A DNA stretch of 64,000 nt from JAXMDT01 sp046348685 (GCA_046348685.1 JAXMDT010000001.1:62001-126000), one strand, 5' to 3'; positions 8,329 to 17,144 are shown, numbered from the stretch's first letter. The notes: generated by a model not told the origin, from the sequence alone. Made by a program: numbers and translations.

Positions 8329-10284
8329 ATGAATTTCTCACCCTTTGATGCCCAGGCATATCTGGCGGCGATCGTGATGTCGTCAGACGATGCCATTATC
8401 AGTAAGGATCTATGCGGTAACATTACATCATGGAACGGTGCGGCTGAGCGTATTTTCGGTTATACATCCGACGAAGCCGTCGGCAAGCATATCAGTATCA
8501 TCATTCCGCCGGATCGCCTGGATGAGGAGGATTATATCCTCGGCCAGATCAGGCAAGGAAACCGCATCGATCACTTTGAAACCATTCGCCGCCGGAAAAA
8601 CGGCGAAATGCTGAATTTATCCGTCACAATTTCCCCAATTAAGAACAGCCAGGGCGCGGTTATCGGCGCTTCCAAGGTAGGCCGCGATATAACGGCCTTG
8701 AAAAAGGCGGAACGTACGAGCGCTTATCTCAGTGCCATCATCGAATCATCCAATGACGCCATTATCAGTACGGATTTAAATGGATTTATCACATCCTGGA
8801 ATAAATCCGCCGAGCGCATTTTCGGTTATATATCGAGTGAAGTGGTCGGCAGGCATATTACGCTGATCATTCCCGTTGAACGGCTGGATGAGGAAGATAA
8901 AATCCTGGCTACGCTGAGAGAAGGCAACCGCATTGAGCATTTTGAGACTCTTCGCCGTCACAAGAATGGCACCATGATCCCCGTTTCGCTCACCGTTTCG
9001 CCTATCCGTGACGCCGCTGGTAATGTGATCGGCGCTTCGAAGGTTTCCCGCGATATCAGCGACCGCATCAAATCGGAGCAGGCGTTGAAAGAGATGAGCC
9101 GGAAAAAGGACGAATTCCTTGCCAATATGAGCCATGAACTGCGCACTCCCATGAATGCTGTTATTGGCCTCGCCAATATTTTGAAGAATATGGACACGCT
9201 GCCGGAAAATGCCAAAAAGTTTGTGGATACGCTGAAAATCAGCGCCGACAATATGATGGATCTGGTTAATGACCTGCTTGATTTCGCAAAAATCGACGCG
9301 GGTACCGCTGCCGTGGAAAATGTGGAATTCTGCCTGACCGAGCAGGTGGAAAAAGTGATTAGCGTACTGAACGTAAAGGCAAGCGAAAAAAACCTTGCGC
9401 TTTATGTGAATTATGCGCCATCGCTAAGCCAAGATTATAGCGGTGACCCGCTTCGGGTTCGCCAGATTCTGACCAACCTGCTTTCCAATGCCGTGAAATT
9501 CACCGAGCAGGGCTCCGTGGAACTGGACATATCCGCCGAGCCTGGCGCTGAAATCGAATCGACGAATGTGATTTTTAAGGTGAGCGATACCGGTATCGGT
9601 ATTCCTGAAGATAAGCTTTCCAGTATTTTCGAAAAGTTCGTACAGGCCGATTCGTCCATTACGCGGCGCTACGGTGGATCAGGACTCGGGCTTGCCATCA
9701 CCAAAGCATTTATCGAAAAGATGAAAGGTACGATCGAAGTGGAAAGCGTGCACGGCGCCGGAACCACCTTTACCGTAACTATACCTTTTAAAAACGTGCG
9801 GCATGTGTCGCGCGTGGAAAATCTTTCGGCGCGCGCAGCTCCCGCAATCCCCGTGACGCATAAACATGTTTTGCTGGTGGAAGATTATGAGCCGAATATC
9901 ATGGTTGCCAGGACTATGCTGGAACAGATGGGATATGGCTACGATGTCGCGCTCAATGGATTCGAAGCGCTACGTAAATTTGTCCATGGCACGTACGATG
10001 TCATCCTGATGGATGTGCAGATGCATGAACTGGATGGCCTGGAGGCTACGCGGCGGATTCGTAGGATTGAAGCGGAAAAGGGGCTGCAACCCACGCCGAT
10101 CATCGCCATGACCGCTCACGTGCGTGAGCAGGACAAACATAAATGCCTGGAAGCCGGCATGGATAATTTCATCTCGAAGCCTTTCGAGCCGGCGGAGCTA
10201 TCCGAAAAAGTGGCATGTTACGTGCGAAAAAATGAAGCCGCATCCATGCATCTTCCCGAGCAAGCGAATAACTCCTTGCACTGA
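8329..10284 (+). CDS. Hybrid sensor histidine kinase (PAS-PAS-HisKA-HATPase-REC)
   Basis: Soluble hybrid kinase of 651 residues. Two tandem PAS domains (about 10-125 and 135-250) are near duplicates: each has SSDDAIIS or SSNDAIIS, W(N)GAAERIFGY-type text and RRxKNG. HisKA follows with phospho-acceptor H269 in SHELRTP. The HATPase_c domain (about 365-490) shows NLLSNAVKF (N box), DTGIGIP (G1) and GGSGLGLAI (G2). The C-terminal receiver has VLLVEDYEPN and phospho-acceptor D562 in ILMDVQM. No membrane segment is present, so the signal is probably intracellular (redox, light or ligand). No response regulator or output gene lies next to it, so the phosphorelay target is unknown. Confidence 0.93.
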   Translation: MNFSPFDAQAYLAAIVMSSDDAIISKDLCGNITSWNGAAERIFGYTSDEAVGKHISIIIPPDRLDEEDYILGQIRQGNRIDHFETIRRRKNGEMLNLSVTISPIKNSQGAVIGASKVGRDITALKKAERTSAYLSAIIESSNDAIISTDLNGFITSWNKSAERIFGYISSEVVGRHITLIIPVERLDEEDKILATLREGNRIEHFETLRRHKNGTMIPVSLTVSPIRDAAGNVIGASKVSRDISDRIKSEQALKEMSRKKDEFLANMSHELRTPMNAVIGLANILKNMDTLPENAKKFVDTLKISADNMMDLVNDLLDFAKIDAGTAAVENVEFCLTEQVEKVISVLNVKASEKNLALYVNYAPSLSQDYSGDPLRVRQILTNLLSNAVKFTEQGSVELDISAEPGAEIESTNVIFKVSDTGIGIPEDKLSSIFEKFVQADSSITRRYGGSGLGLAITKAFIEKMKGTIEVESVHGAGTTFTVTIPFKNVRHVSRVENLSARAAPAIPVTHKHVLLVEDYEPNIMVARTMLEQMGYGYDVALNGFEALRKFVHGTYDVILMDVQMHELDGLEATRRIRRIEAEKGLQPTPIIAMTAHVREQDKHKCLEAGMDNFISKPFEPAELSEKVACYVRKNEAASMHLPEQANNSLH

Positions 10285-10290
10285 CTGTAT

Positions 10291-10755
10291 TCAGGATGAT
10301 AGCGACCTTTCACTTAAACGCGCTTCGCGGCGTCGTTCAACTAAATCCTGAAACGATTCGCGCGCATCGTAAATAAGCGCGCCTCTACCTTTTCCTGCGC
10401 GGCTTATGGTGACATCGGGAAAACTGGGATGCTCCTTCACCTTTCCAAAGGAAAGTACGCCGATTGCATCGAAAAGCGGCTTTTTCAATAGAATTCCGAA
10501 TTTGCCGTTATCTTCATAGACTTCGATGTTCTGGTGGGCATTCGCTTTTTCGATGCCCTCCTGCCTCAAAGCTTTAAGAATATATTCGGCTCGGTCATAA
10601 TCCGTCTCCAATGCAAGAAGCGGATCGGTTTCCGGCCATGTAAATATGGCTTCATACGTTGCCACATGAGGATTCTCATCATCCACAATTTCATGCCAGG
10701 TATGTGATTTCAGGCAATGTATGATATCTTTTTCTAAACCGTACAGTGCGACCAT
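10291..10755 (-). CDS. Hypothetical protein
   Basis: Unrecognised 154-residue cytoplasmic protein, convergent with the histidine kinase and only six bases from its stop. It is acidic at the N-terminus (TWHEIVDDENPHVATYEAIF) with a middle section (VYEDNGKFGILLKKPLFDAIGVLSFGKV) that could be a beta-rich small fold, and a basic C-terminal helix ending in RRREARLSERSLSS. Codon use matches the neighbouring chromosomal genes, unlike the lower-GC island beyond 10849. It is the last chromosomal gene before the integrated element. No function can be given. Confidence 0.65.
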   Translation of the reverse strand: MVALYGLEKDIIHCLKSHTWHEIVDDENPHVATYEAIFTWPETDPLLALETDYDRAEYILKALRQEGIEKANAHQNIEVYEDNGKFGILLKKPLFDAIGVLSFGKVKEHPSFPDVTISRAGKGRGALIYDARESFQDLVERRREARLSERSLSS

Positions 10756-10848
10756 AGCGTCTTTCTTGAGTGCAAATACGCATTCTGGCTGAAGGTAATG
10801 ACAGATTTATGACACGTTGGGCAGAATTAATCTATTGATGAAAAGGAG

Positions 10849-10870
10849 TAATGGAGCGGGCGAAGAGATT
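10849..10870. repeat. Distal attachment-site repeat (copy of the tRNA-Gly 3' end)
   Basis: These 22 bases are identical to 13621-13642, which contain the last 19 bases of the tRNA-Gly gene including the encoded CCA. The match stops sharply on both sides. A partial copy of a tRNA 3' end at a distance, with an integrase fragment next to the intact tRNA, is the classical footprint of a tyrosine-recombinase element. The 10871-11156 stretch beyond holds no gene I can support, only AT-rich DNA with two GTGTACCA-type repeats at 10929-10950. Confidence 0.85.
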
Positions 10871-11156
10871 TTGCGAGCATTCCAGAAGCTATTGATATTC
10901 AATAATAAATTTTCTTCTCTTCGTTAGAGTGTGTACCACTCTTGTGTACCACTTTTCAAGCTAAAATAGTCGTGTTCATACAAATGAGCATACAGCGTCG
11001 AAAAGCAGTTATCGCCATCCTACTACCCAGAAATATGTGCAAAGAATTGCAAAGGGCATTACAATCATTCCTTATGCAAATATCTGCAATCTACCCTTGA
11101 GTTTTTCTTTAAATCTTATAAGCCTATTGAATCTGAACTCAATCTAACGGTTCATT

Positions 11157-11477
11157 ATGCGCCGCTTTGCACTAGGGTTACTAAATATTGAAGCTTTAAT
11201 TGCGTGTGCATTTACCATCTTTTTTGCTCTTTTTGCATTAAGCTTCAAAGCGACAATACTCTATATCCTTGGTTGGTTCATTATCGCAGCTCTTCATTGC
11301 TTCTCCGCATGGCTTAATGTCAGTATGCTTATTCATCCTCATAAGTACTTTCAGAAAAATCTGGGAAATAGTCTATATTTTATAATCGCTATCATTATTC
11401 CGAATTTGTTTTGGTTACATGCTGATCTGTTCAATGCATGGCTAAACTTAGCTAATAAATACGGGTTCAATTACTAA
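11157..11477 (+). CDS. Small hypothetical membrane protein (island cargo)
   Basis: Unrecognised 106-residue protein with three or four hydrophobic segments (LIACAFTIFFALFALSFKA, ILYILGWFIIAALHCFSAW, YFIIAIIIPNLFW). The start has no clear Shine-Dalgarno sequence. It lies 16 bp before the RTX gene in the same direction and could be co-expressed with it, perhaps as an accessory or immunity-like protein, but nothing in the sequence proves that. Confidence 0.6.
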   Translation: MRRFALGLLNIEALIACAFTIFFALFALSFKATILYILGWFIIAALHCFSAWLNVSMLIHPHKYFQKNLGNSLYFIIAIIIPNLFWLHADLFNAWLNLANKYGFNY

Positions 11478-11493
11478 TCATTAGGAGCATAGT

Positions 11494-13215
11494 ATGGTCT
11501 ATACATTCACTGTCTATATGGATGATAATATTGAGACCTCGCTCACCGACCTTGTAGTTTTAGGTTATGGCGGCACTGTTACAGGACATGCTTGGTTAAA
11601 GCTTACAGGCGGCTCAAGAGATAGAGAAACGGGCTTTCAATCAAATAACACTCTTAAAGATGAAACTGACCGCTCGCAAACCGGATTAAATGTCGCGTCT
11701 TATACGATTGAAGTCAACGAAACTGAGTATAACCGAGCGGCGGATGCAATTACCCTTTACGAAAAAATTTTAGGTAAACCCAATCATCCTCGATTTGATG
11801 ATTTTAAATATAATGTGTCGCCCTTAGATTCAAATGTCTGCGTCGATTTCGTACAGTTTGTGTTTCGTAAAATGCTCGCTGATCCTCGAGCGGATTTTGT
11901 GAATTATTTCCAAAACAGTGATGCTCTACCCGGTGCTGTTGGTTTCTATGCTGATTTTGCATACGGTACAGCAGAAGAAGTTCGGGCGCAGATACTCGAC
12001 AGCAATAAAGTTATTCACAACGGAATAACACTCCATGATGTAATCTCACTTCCAGAAAACGCGCCGTATGCCACTCGCTCATTTACAAATTCTGATAACG
12101 AATCAAAAGTTTTAATCTTAAAAAATGATATCAGCCATATTCCTGATTACGGTGATTTCCATATTATTGCGACACCGGAAGATCGGGGTAGTGGCATTCC
12201 AGTTGGTTACTATGGTACTGCAAATAATGATTTCATCGTTGGATCGGAAAACGCTGATCTCATCTCAGATAACAGAGGAAATAATAATTTATTCGGATAC
12301 GGCGGAGATGATAGCATTCGAGGTGGCACTGGTAAAGACAGTATCTTTGGTGGAGCCGGTAATGATATCCTAAGGGGAGGCGCTGAAAACGATAGCATAT
12401 TCGGCGGGGGAGAAAATGATACTCTTATAGGTGGCGCTGGTAACGATGAGCTATACGGGGATCTGGGGTATGATCGCTTCATTTTCAATTTACCTCCCGG
12501 TTTAAATGGAAACGATGTTGTTTATGATAGCGACGGTCTTGGAGTAATTAAACTTGGCAACTCACTGCTTTCCGGTGAAGCAGAAACGATTGATGGTGGC
12601 GGTTGGTCGCTAGGAGGCTACCAATTCACCAAAGATGGTTCCGATATGTTATTGCATAACGGCACTGACACGATCCGTATTAAAGATTTTGCTGAAGGCC
12701 AAACCAAGCTTGGAATAACTATTCCTGGGGAAAGTGAAGAACAAACCTTTACTTTCACAACAACGATTGATGCAACGGCCATAGGTGGGCGCAGCAATGC
12801 CGTACTTATGATGGAATATACATTCGACGTAGGACTGATTGGTACGCCTGGACATAACCCTTCAGTCATCGAATTATACGCTCCGGTTCATGGCACATTA
12901 TCCATTGATAATGAAACTACTACCTTTAGCAATGCGACTATTGGAGTACATGATCAGGGATTAAACGAACCTCAAGACGTGTACGAAGTTTCTATCTCAA
13001 ATGAGGGTACGTTATTTGGGCAACCGCTTATTTTTATGAACTTCTATCTTTTAGATTCAGATGCTACTATGTTTAATGGACTTGCTTTGCCTTCATCACC
13101 TGGATTTTCGGCGGCGACGGATTTCTACTCTGCCAATGTACTTTTAGGAGATTATTTCGGTGCTCTTTATGATCTAAGCAGTTCCTATGAAACCTTTACA
13201 CTGACAGCAACGTAG
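11494..13215 (+). CDS. RTX calcium-binding protein with a possible Cys/His N-terminal enzymatic domain
   Basis: Predicted secreted protein of 573 residues with a taggag site before the ATG. The N-terminal 170 residues are not a family I can name; they contain GHAWLKL (H32) and DSNVCVDFVQFVF (C116), a His-then-Cys arrangement seen in permuted NlpC/P60 and LRAT-like folds, which is only a suggestion. Residues about 245-330 are GGxGxD nonapeptide repeats (GGTGKDSIFGGAGND and similar). Residues about 415-570 form a beta-rich C-terminal domain. There is no signal peptide, in keeping with type I secretion, but no transporter genes lie nearby. The gene sits on the tRNA-Gly island, is lower in GC than its surroundings, and its end overlaps the truncated integrase. 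Confidence 0.8.
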   Translation: MVYTFTVYMDDNIETSLTDLVVLGYGGTVTGHAWLKLTGGSRDRETGFQSNNTLKDETDRSQTGLNVASYTIEVNETEYNRAADAITLYEKILGKPNHPRFDDFKYNVSPLDSNVCVDFVQFVFRKMLADPRADFVNYFQNSDALPGAVGFYADFAYGTAEEVRAQILDSNKVIHNGITLHDVISLPENAPYATRSFTNSDNESKVLILKNDISHIPDYGDFHIIATPEDRGSGIPVGYYGTANNDFIVGSENADLISDNRGNNNLFGYGGDDSIRGGTGKDSIFGGAGNDILRGGAENDSIFGGGENDTLIGGAGNDELYGDLGYDRFIFNLPPGLNGNDVVYDSDGLGVIKLGNSLLSGEAETIDGGGWSLGGYQFTKDGSDMLLHNGTDTIRIKDFAEGQTKLGITIPGESEEQTFTFTTTIDATAIGGRSNAVLMMEYTFDVGLIGTPGHNPSVIELYAPVHGTLSIDNETTTFSNATIGVHDQGLNEPQDVYEVSISNEGTLFGQPLIFMNFYLLDSDATMFNGLALPSSPGFSAATDFYSANVLLGDYFGALYDLSSSYETFTLTAT

Positions 13216-13537
13216 GCTTTCGAGTACGCGGGCTTAGAGATCGCAAGCACTCAAGCTTAACTTCCTTGTAATAAAAGGGCAGATGTTCCAAGCGCTGCTT
13301 TACGTGCTTTTTTTCACTTGCCGGGATTAAACCATTTTTCCGCTCGCGTTCGAGTAGTTGGTTAAATTCATGCTCAACCGCGACGACGCGCTTGTCTGCT
13401 ACCTTGCGATCCTTCGTATCGAGGGACTTTTTGAATTCTGATTTTCCGATCACCGAAACGAGTTCTTTCGGGATACGTTTTCGGAAATAATAAACGCTAG
13501 TTTTAGGATGTCTTTGTAGCATAGTCCGTAATGCCAT
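13196..13537 (-). pseudogene. Truncated tyrosine integrase, N-terminal part only
   Basis: The 113 residues match the start of DUF6538-type phage integrases: LQRHPKTSVYYFRKRIPKEL followed by a basic linker, SLDTKDRKVADKRV and a helical EHEFNQLLERERK. The core-binding remainder and the catalytic R-H-R-Y domain are missing; the frame ends in codons that belong to the 3' end of the opposing RTX gene. It begins 84 bp from the tRNA-Gly 3' end and points into the island, the usual position for the integrase of a tRNA-inserted element. Confidence 0.8.
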
Positions 13538-13623
13538 TGTGTACCTACCGTGTGTACCCGTCCTGAAAAAGGAAGGCTAGTGGTATCAACAGCTTACTGG
13601 AAAATAACGACTCCAAGGAATAA

Positions 13624-13698
13624 TGGAGCGGGCGAAGAGATTCGAACTCTCGACATCAACCTTGGCAAGGTTGCGCTCTACCCCTGAGCTACGCCCGC
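13624..13698 (-). tRNA. tRNA-Gly (anticodon GCC)
   Basis: Reading the minus strand, 75 bases fold as a complete cloverleaf: acceptor gcgggcg paired with cgcccgc, D-arm gctcaggggtagagc, anticodon arm with GCC in the loop (ccttgccaagg), T-arm ending ttcgaatc, discriminator T and an encoded CCA. Its 3' end is the integration site of the small island at 10849-13642 and stays intact because the island carried the matching sequence. Confidence 0.95.
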
Positions 13699-13726
13699 TC
13701 AATTTCGGCACTACTATCGTACGCGT

Positions 13727-13818
13727 AAATGCTCGTTATCTTCGCTTCCGGTGCTCACGTACTTTATGTACGCTCCGCGCCGGTTCTCGCTAACTTCGCA
13801 TTTCCTCAGTACGCTAGC
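13727..13818. repeat. Intergenic palindromic repeat (CACGTAC/GTACGC family)
   Basis: A large imperfect palindrome centred on cacgtac-tttat-gtacgc, with outer arms ggtgctcacgtac and gtacgctccgcgcc. Related palindromes with the same CAYGTAC-n5-GTACRC centre lie at about 36034-36110 and 41160-41279. It sits between the tRNA and the Trm112-like gene. An 84-codon ORF over it is not credible. Confidence 0.6.
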
Positions 13819-13910
13819 GTGCCGCCTACGTCAGGTAAAACGAGCCGGGACTATAAAACCCGTCTTTTCTTTTTGCAAGTCTTTCGTTATGACTATGGAA
13901 AGAGGCGGAA

Positions 13911-14102
13911 ATGCTTGAAAAACCAACCCTTGATAAAACCCTGCTCGATATATTGGCCTGTCCGGTCACCAAAAGCATGTTGATTTATGACGAGGCGGCT
14001 CAGGAACTGATCAGCGAAAAAGCGGGGCTTGCCTATCCCATCCGCGACGGCATTCCCATCCTGCTGGTGGATGAAGCCCGCAAGCTGCCGGAAAAAAATT
14101 AG
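13911..14102 (+). CDS. Trm112 family protein (UPF0434/YcaR-like)
   Basis: A 63-residue protein matching bacterial Trm112/YcaR: LLDILACPVTKSMLIYD at the N-terminus and AGLAYPIRDGIPILLVDEAR at the C-terminus, the most conserved block of the family. Only one of the zinc-ligand cysteines remains (C19), as is common in alphaproteobacterial members. Eukaryotic Trm112 activates methyltransferases; the bacterial role is poorly defined. A gaaagaggcgga site precedes the ATG. The gene stands alone between tRNA-Gly and the RTX pseudogene. Confidence 0.9.
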   Translation: MLEKPTLDKTLLDILACPVTKSMLIYDEAAQELISEKAGLAYPIRDGIPILLVDEARKLPEKN

Positions 14103-14197
14103 CTTCCTATAGCTGCACCACCATCTGCAATAGGCTCAGTTGGCTTCCTTTTTGCATCATCCTGTGCTCAAACCAGCCACATGGAGGAGATGCAATC

Positions 14198-16189
14198 ATG
14201 GTCAACATCAGTTATCCTGGAACTATTTACAACGATACTTTTAGCGGAGGAAGTGGCCAAGATACGCTGCATGGCGATTATGGTAATGATAGATTAAGCG
14301 GCGGCAGCAATAATGATGTTCTGTTCGGTGATAGCGGTAACGACACCCTGTTCGGTAACGCCGGCGACGATATGCTCGATGGGGGTGAAGGAAATGATAG
14401 TCTAGATGGTGGTGGAGGTATTAACACTGTATCTTATGCGCTTGGGGGAGGCGTGGCAGTCGATCTTTCCAACAGGCATGCCATTGGTCAAGGCACAGAT
14501 TCACTTTTGAAAATCAGTAACGTTATCGGTTCAGGCTTTGACGATACAATTATTGGTACCAGTAATAATAACAGCCTTGAAGGTGGGGCTGGCAACGATT
14601 CCATGATTGGTGGGAATGGTGAAGATACAATATATGGGGAGCTTGGTAACGATACAATAAATAGCGGTGATCAAAACGATAAAGTATATGGCGGCGCTGG
14701 GAACGATCTTCTCCATGGCAGTTCCAACAATGATACTATCAGCGGCGATGATGGGGACGATCAAGTTTTTGGTGATGGTTCCTCTGATGAGGTATATGGC
14801 GGCAATGGCCTAGATACTCTTTATGGAGGAGAAGGCAATGACACACTTTATGGCAATATGACAACGCGACACTGTATACAGTAATAGCCATGATGACATA
14901 GCTTATGGCGGTGATGGCGATGATTATATTTTTAGGAGGAGGGGCGGGTAAGGATACGCTTTATGGTGAAGCCAATAACGATACGATTTATTCTGGAGAT
15001 GATGGAGATATAGCGCACGGAGGTGAAGGAAATGATTATCTTTATGCCGATAATCATGGCTGGGAGTATGCTGTATGGTGATGCGGGGCGAACAGTTTGC
15101 GCAGTGCAAATGGTAACAATACTTTGAACGAGTTGAAGGCGGTGACAGCCTCAATGGTGGTAACGGCATGGCAACTGCTTCATTCGCCGACGGTAATGCT
15201 GGTGCGGTCAATCTTTTTACTCGGCGCGACGAAGCGGGGAACAGACACGTTGTTGCATATTAATAGTATTATGAGCTCATCTTTCGGTGATAATCTGACC
15301 GGCAATGCCAATGCCAACCAAATCGATGGCGGTGAAGTGGCGATGACTACATGCTTGGTAATACCGCCGTAATGATTCCCTCGCTGGGGGGTAAAAGTAG
15401 CCGATACAATTTATGGCGGCGATGATCAGGATAAGCTTTACGGTGGCAACGATGACGATTTCCTTTACGAAAACGCGGGAAACGACGATTTATGGAGATG
15501 AGGGTAATGATCGAATCGTAGATTCAGGTGGTTATAATGACCTCAACGGAGGCGATGGTAATGACTACATCAGCAATTACGATAGCGCTAAAATGTATGG
15601 TGATGCCGGAAACGATACCATGCGTGGTGAAAATGGGTCTTATGTGATGTATGGTGGCGATGGTAATGACATTATCCGCGTTTTTAGTAACGGTGATAAC
15701 TCCCTAGATGGTGGGAATGATAACGATACATTGAGCTATAGCGGTGCAGGCAAGGCCACTATGGCTGGTGGTTTAGGAAATGATACAATCAGTGGCGGTG
15801 ATGGGAATGATAAGATTTATGGCAATGATGGGGATGACATTATAGAGAGCGGAAGTGGTAAAGACACTTTGGACGGGGGTTTTGGGGCAGACACTTATTT
15901 ATATAAATCTATAACTGATAGCCTCGCATCTAACCGCGATATCATCGTCACCTTTGATTCCGGTGAAGATAAGTTTGATTTTAAATCTCTGCACCTGGAT
16001 AGCTTTATTGGTGAAAGCGCGTTCAGCGGCACGGGTGAGAAAGAGATACGATATACCAAATACGATACGCATGATTCGCATACGGATTACATGCAGGTAC
16101 AGGTTGATGCTGATGGCAACGGCACAGCCGATATGAATATCAGGGTTGATCAGTTCGGCGATTTGAACACGAGCGATTTTATGCTTTAA
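14198..16189 (+). pseudogene. RTX repeat protein gene broken by several frameshifts
   Basis: From ATG 14198 (ggagga upstream) to the TAA at 16187-16189 almost every stretch encodes GGxGNDxLxGG RTX nonapeptides, but the reading frame changes several times: the first frame ends at 14884, GGDGDDYIF continues in another frame near 14907, GKDTLYGEANNDTIY in a third near 14947, and further switches occur between 15080 and 15410. The last frame, from about 15480, runs intact to a C-terminal domain (DTYLYKSITDSLASNRDIIV, then FGDLNTSDFML) typical of type I-secreted RTX proteins. Restored, the product would be about 660 residues. Either a decayed gene or a poorly assembled repetitive region. Confidence 0.75.
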
Positions 16190-16280
16190 CTGCTGATCTA
16201 TAACTTATCCACACCCTTAATCATAAATATTGCATCGGCAGCATGGGTCTTTTATGGTTAACGTCAACCAAGGAGACGTA

Positions 16281-17054
16281 ATGGATATTGTATCCCTGTT
16301 CTTTAAGGGTGGTCTGGTGATGCCGATCCTCCTGCTGCTGTCGATCTACATGCTGGCGGTGATTTTTTATAAGGTTTTTCAGTTTTATGCGTCTGCCGCA
16401 CTTCAGCAGCATTTTATCGAACCGGTGATGACCCGCGTCAAGAAAGGCGAATACACCGCCGCCGAGGAAATGCTCAAGCCCGTAAAAGGGCCGGTGGCGC
16501 ATATCATGCGCATCTCGATCGCCTGCGTGCTCAATCGCCATATGTCCAGCAAGAGCCGCGAATCCGAAATCAGCCGCGTCGGTTCAGCGGAAATCGGCAA
16601 GCTGGAATCGCATATGCGCGGCCTGGAGATGACGGCGACCACCGCGCCGCTGCTTGGCCTGCTCGGTACGGTGATGGGGATGGTGACGGCGTTTTCCCGT
16701 CTTGCCGCGGCAGGTTCACGCGTCGATCCATCAACGCTCGCGGACGGTATCTGGGAAGCGCTGGTGACGACGGCGGCGGGACTTCTAGTGGCGATTCCGG
16801 CGGTGGCTGCCTATTACATCATCGACGGCTTAATCGAGAAAGTACGCAGCCGCATGCGCGACGTGACGATTCAGATTCTTGCATTGGAAGATGAATTCAT
16901 CCGCAACGAGAAGGAGCAGGAAAAACGCGACATGATCGAGCGCGAAACCAAAATCCGCGAGCTGCAGGATGCGCAGGCGAAAGCGATCGAGCAGATGCGC
17001 TCGACGCCGCAAACCAGCACAACGCTGCGTTTGCTGAGCCCGAGCTACCGATAA
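16281..17054 (+). CDS. exbB: ExbB/TolQ/MotA family proton channel protein
   Basis: Inner-membrane subunit that uses the proton gradient to energise TonB (or Tol) with ExbD. Three transmembrane segments are seen: near residues 10-30, then about 120-150 (MTATTAPLLGLLGTVMGMVT) and 160-190 (VTTAAGLLVAIPAVAAYYII), with the conserved family core GLLGTVxGM. ATG 16281 is chosen because aaggagacgta lies just upstream; earlier in-frame starts at 16230 and 16254 lack a site. The C-terminal 55 residues are charged and helical. It heads an exbB-exbD-exbD-tonB operon. TolQ is the alternative name, but no TolB or Pal follows. Confidence 0.9.
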   Translation: MDIVSLFFKGGLVMPILLLLSIYMLAVIFYKVFQFYASAALQQHFIEPVMTRVKKGEYTAAEEMLKPVKGPVAHIMRISIACVLNRHMSSKSRESEISRVGSAEIGKLESHMRGLEMTATTAPLLGLLGTVMGMVTAFSRLAAAGSRVDPSTLADGIWEALVTTAAGLLVAIPAVAAYYIIDGLIEKVRSRMRDVTIQILALEDEFIRNEKEQEKRDMIERETKIRELQDAQAKAIEQMRSTPQTSTTLRLLSPSYR

Positions 17055-17056
17055 AA

Positions 17057-17143
17057 GGTTTCAGGTGTCAGGTGTTAGGTTTCAGCAAGAAGTAAATCTA
17101 AATCCTGTAGCCGGAACCCGAAACCTGAAACCTGTAACCTGAC
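17057..17143 (+). repeat. Heptamer-built inverted repeat between exbB and exbD
   Basis: The left arm (17057-17086) is four tandem copies of a 7-mer close to ggtttca (ggtttca, ggtgtca, ggtgtta, ggtttca). The right arm (17111-17143), read on the other strand, is ggttaca, ggtttca, ggtttcg, ggttccg. The arms pair over about 30 bp and can slip by seven. The element starts two bases after the exbB stop and ends at the exbD ATG, which has no Shine-Dalgarno sequence. Sister elements: 18045-18116, 61942-62005, 63828-63900. Confidence 0.8.
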
Positions 17144-17144
17144 A

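Larger units (their letters stand above)
10849..13642. mobile_element. Small degenerate genomic island at tRNA-Gly(GCC)
   Basis: A 2.8-kb segment lies between the 22-bp repeats at 10849-10870 and 13621-13642. It holds a short membrane protein, an RTX protein, and a tyrosine integrase reduced to its N-terminal region next to the tRNA. Short GTGTACC repeats occur inside both ends (10929-10950 and 13539-13559), as expected of integrase arm sites. The segment is visibly richer in A and T than the flanking genes. With the catalytic part of the integrase missing, it can no longer move by itself. Confidence 0.75.

Noticed and set aside
10849..10870. A second tRNA-Gly gene
   Set aside because: Only the last 19 bases of the tRNA are present, so it is an attachment-site copy.
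13729..13983. 84-codon ORF after tRNA-Gly
   Set aside because: It is made of a palindromic intergenic repeat and runs into the Trm112-like gene in another frame.
14198..16189. CRISPR array or DNA-level tandem repeat
   Set aside because: The periodicity is that of 27-nt codons for RTX nonapeptides with variable sequence, not identical repeats with spacers. No CRISPR array was found anywhere in the window.
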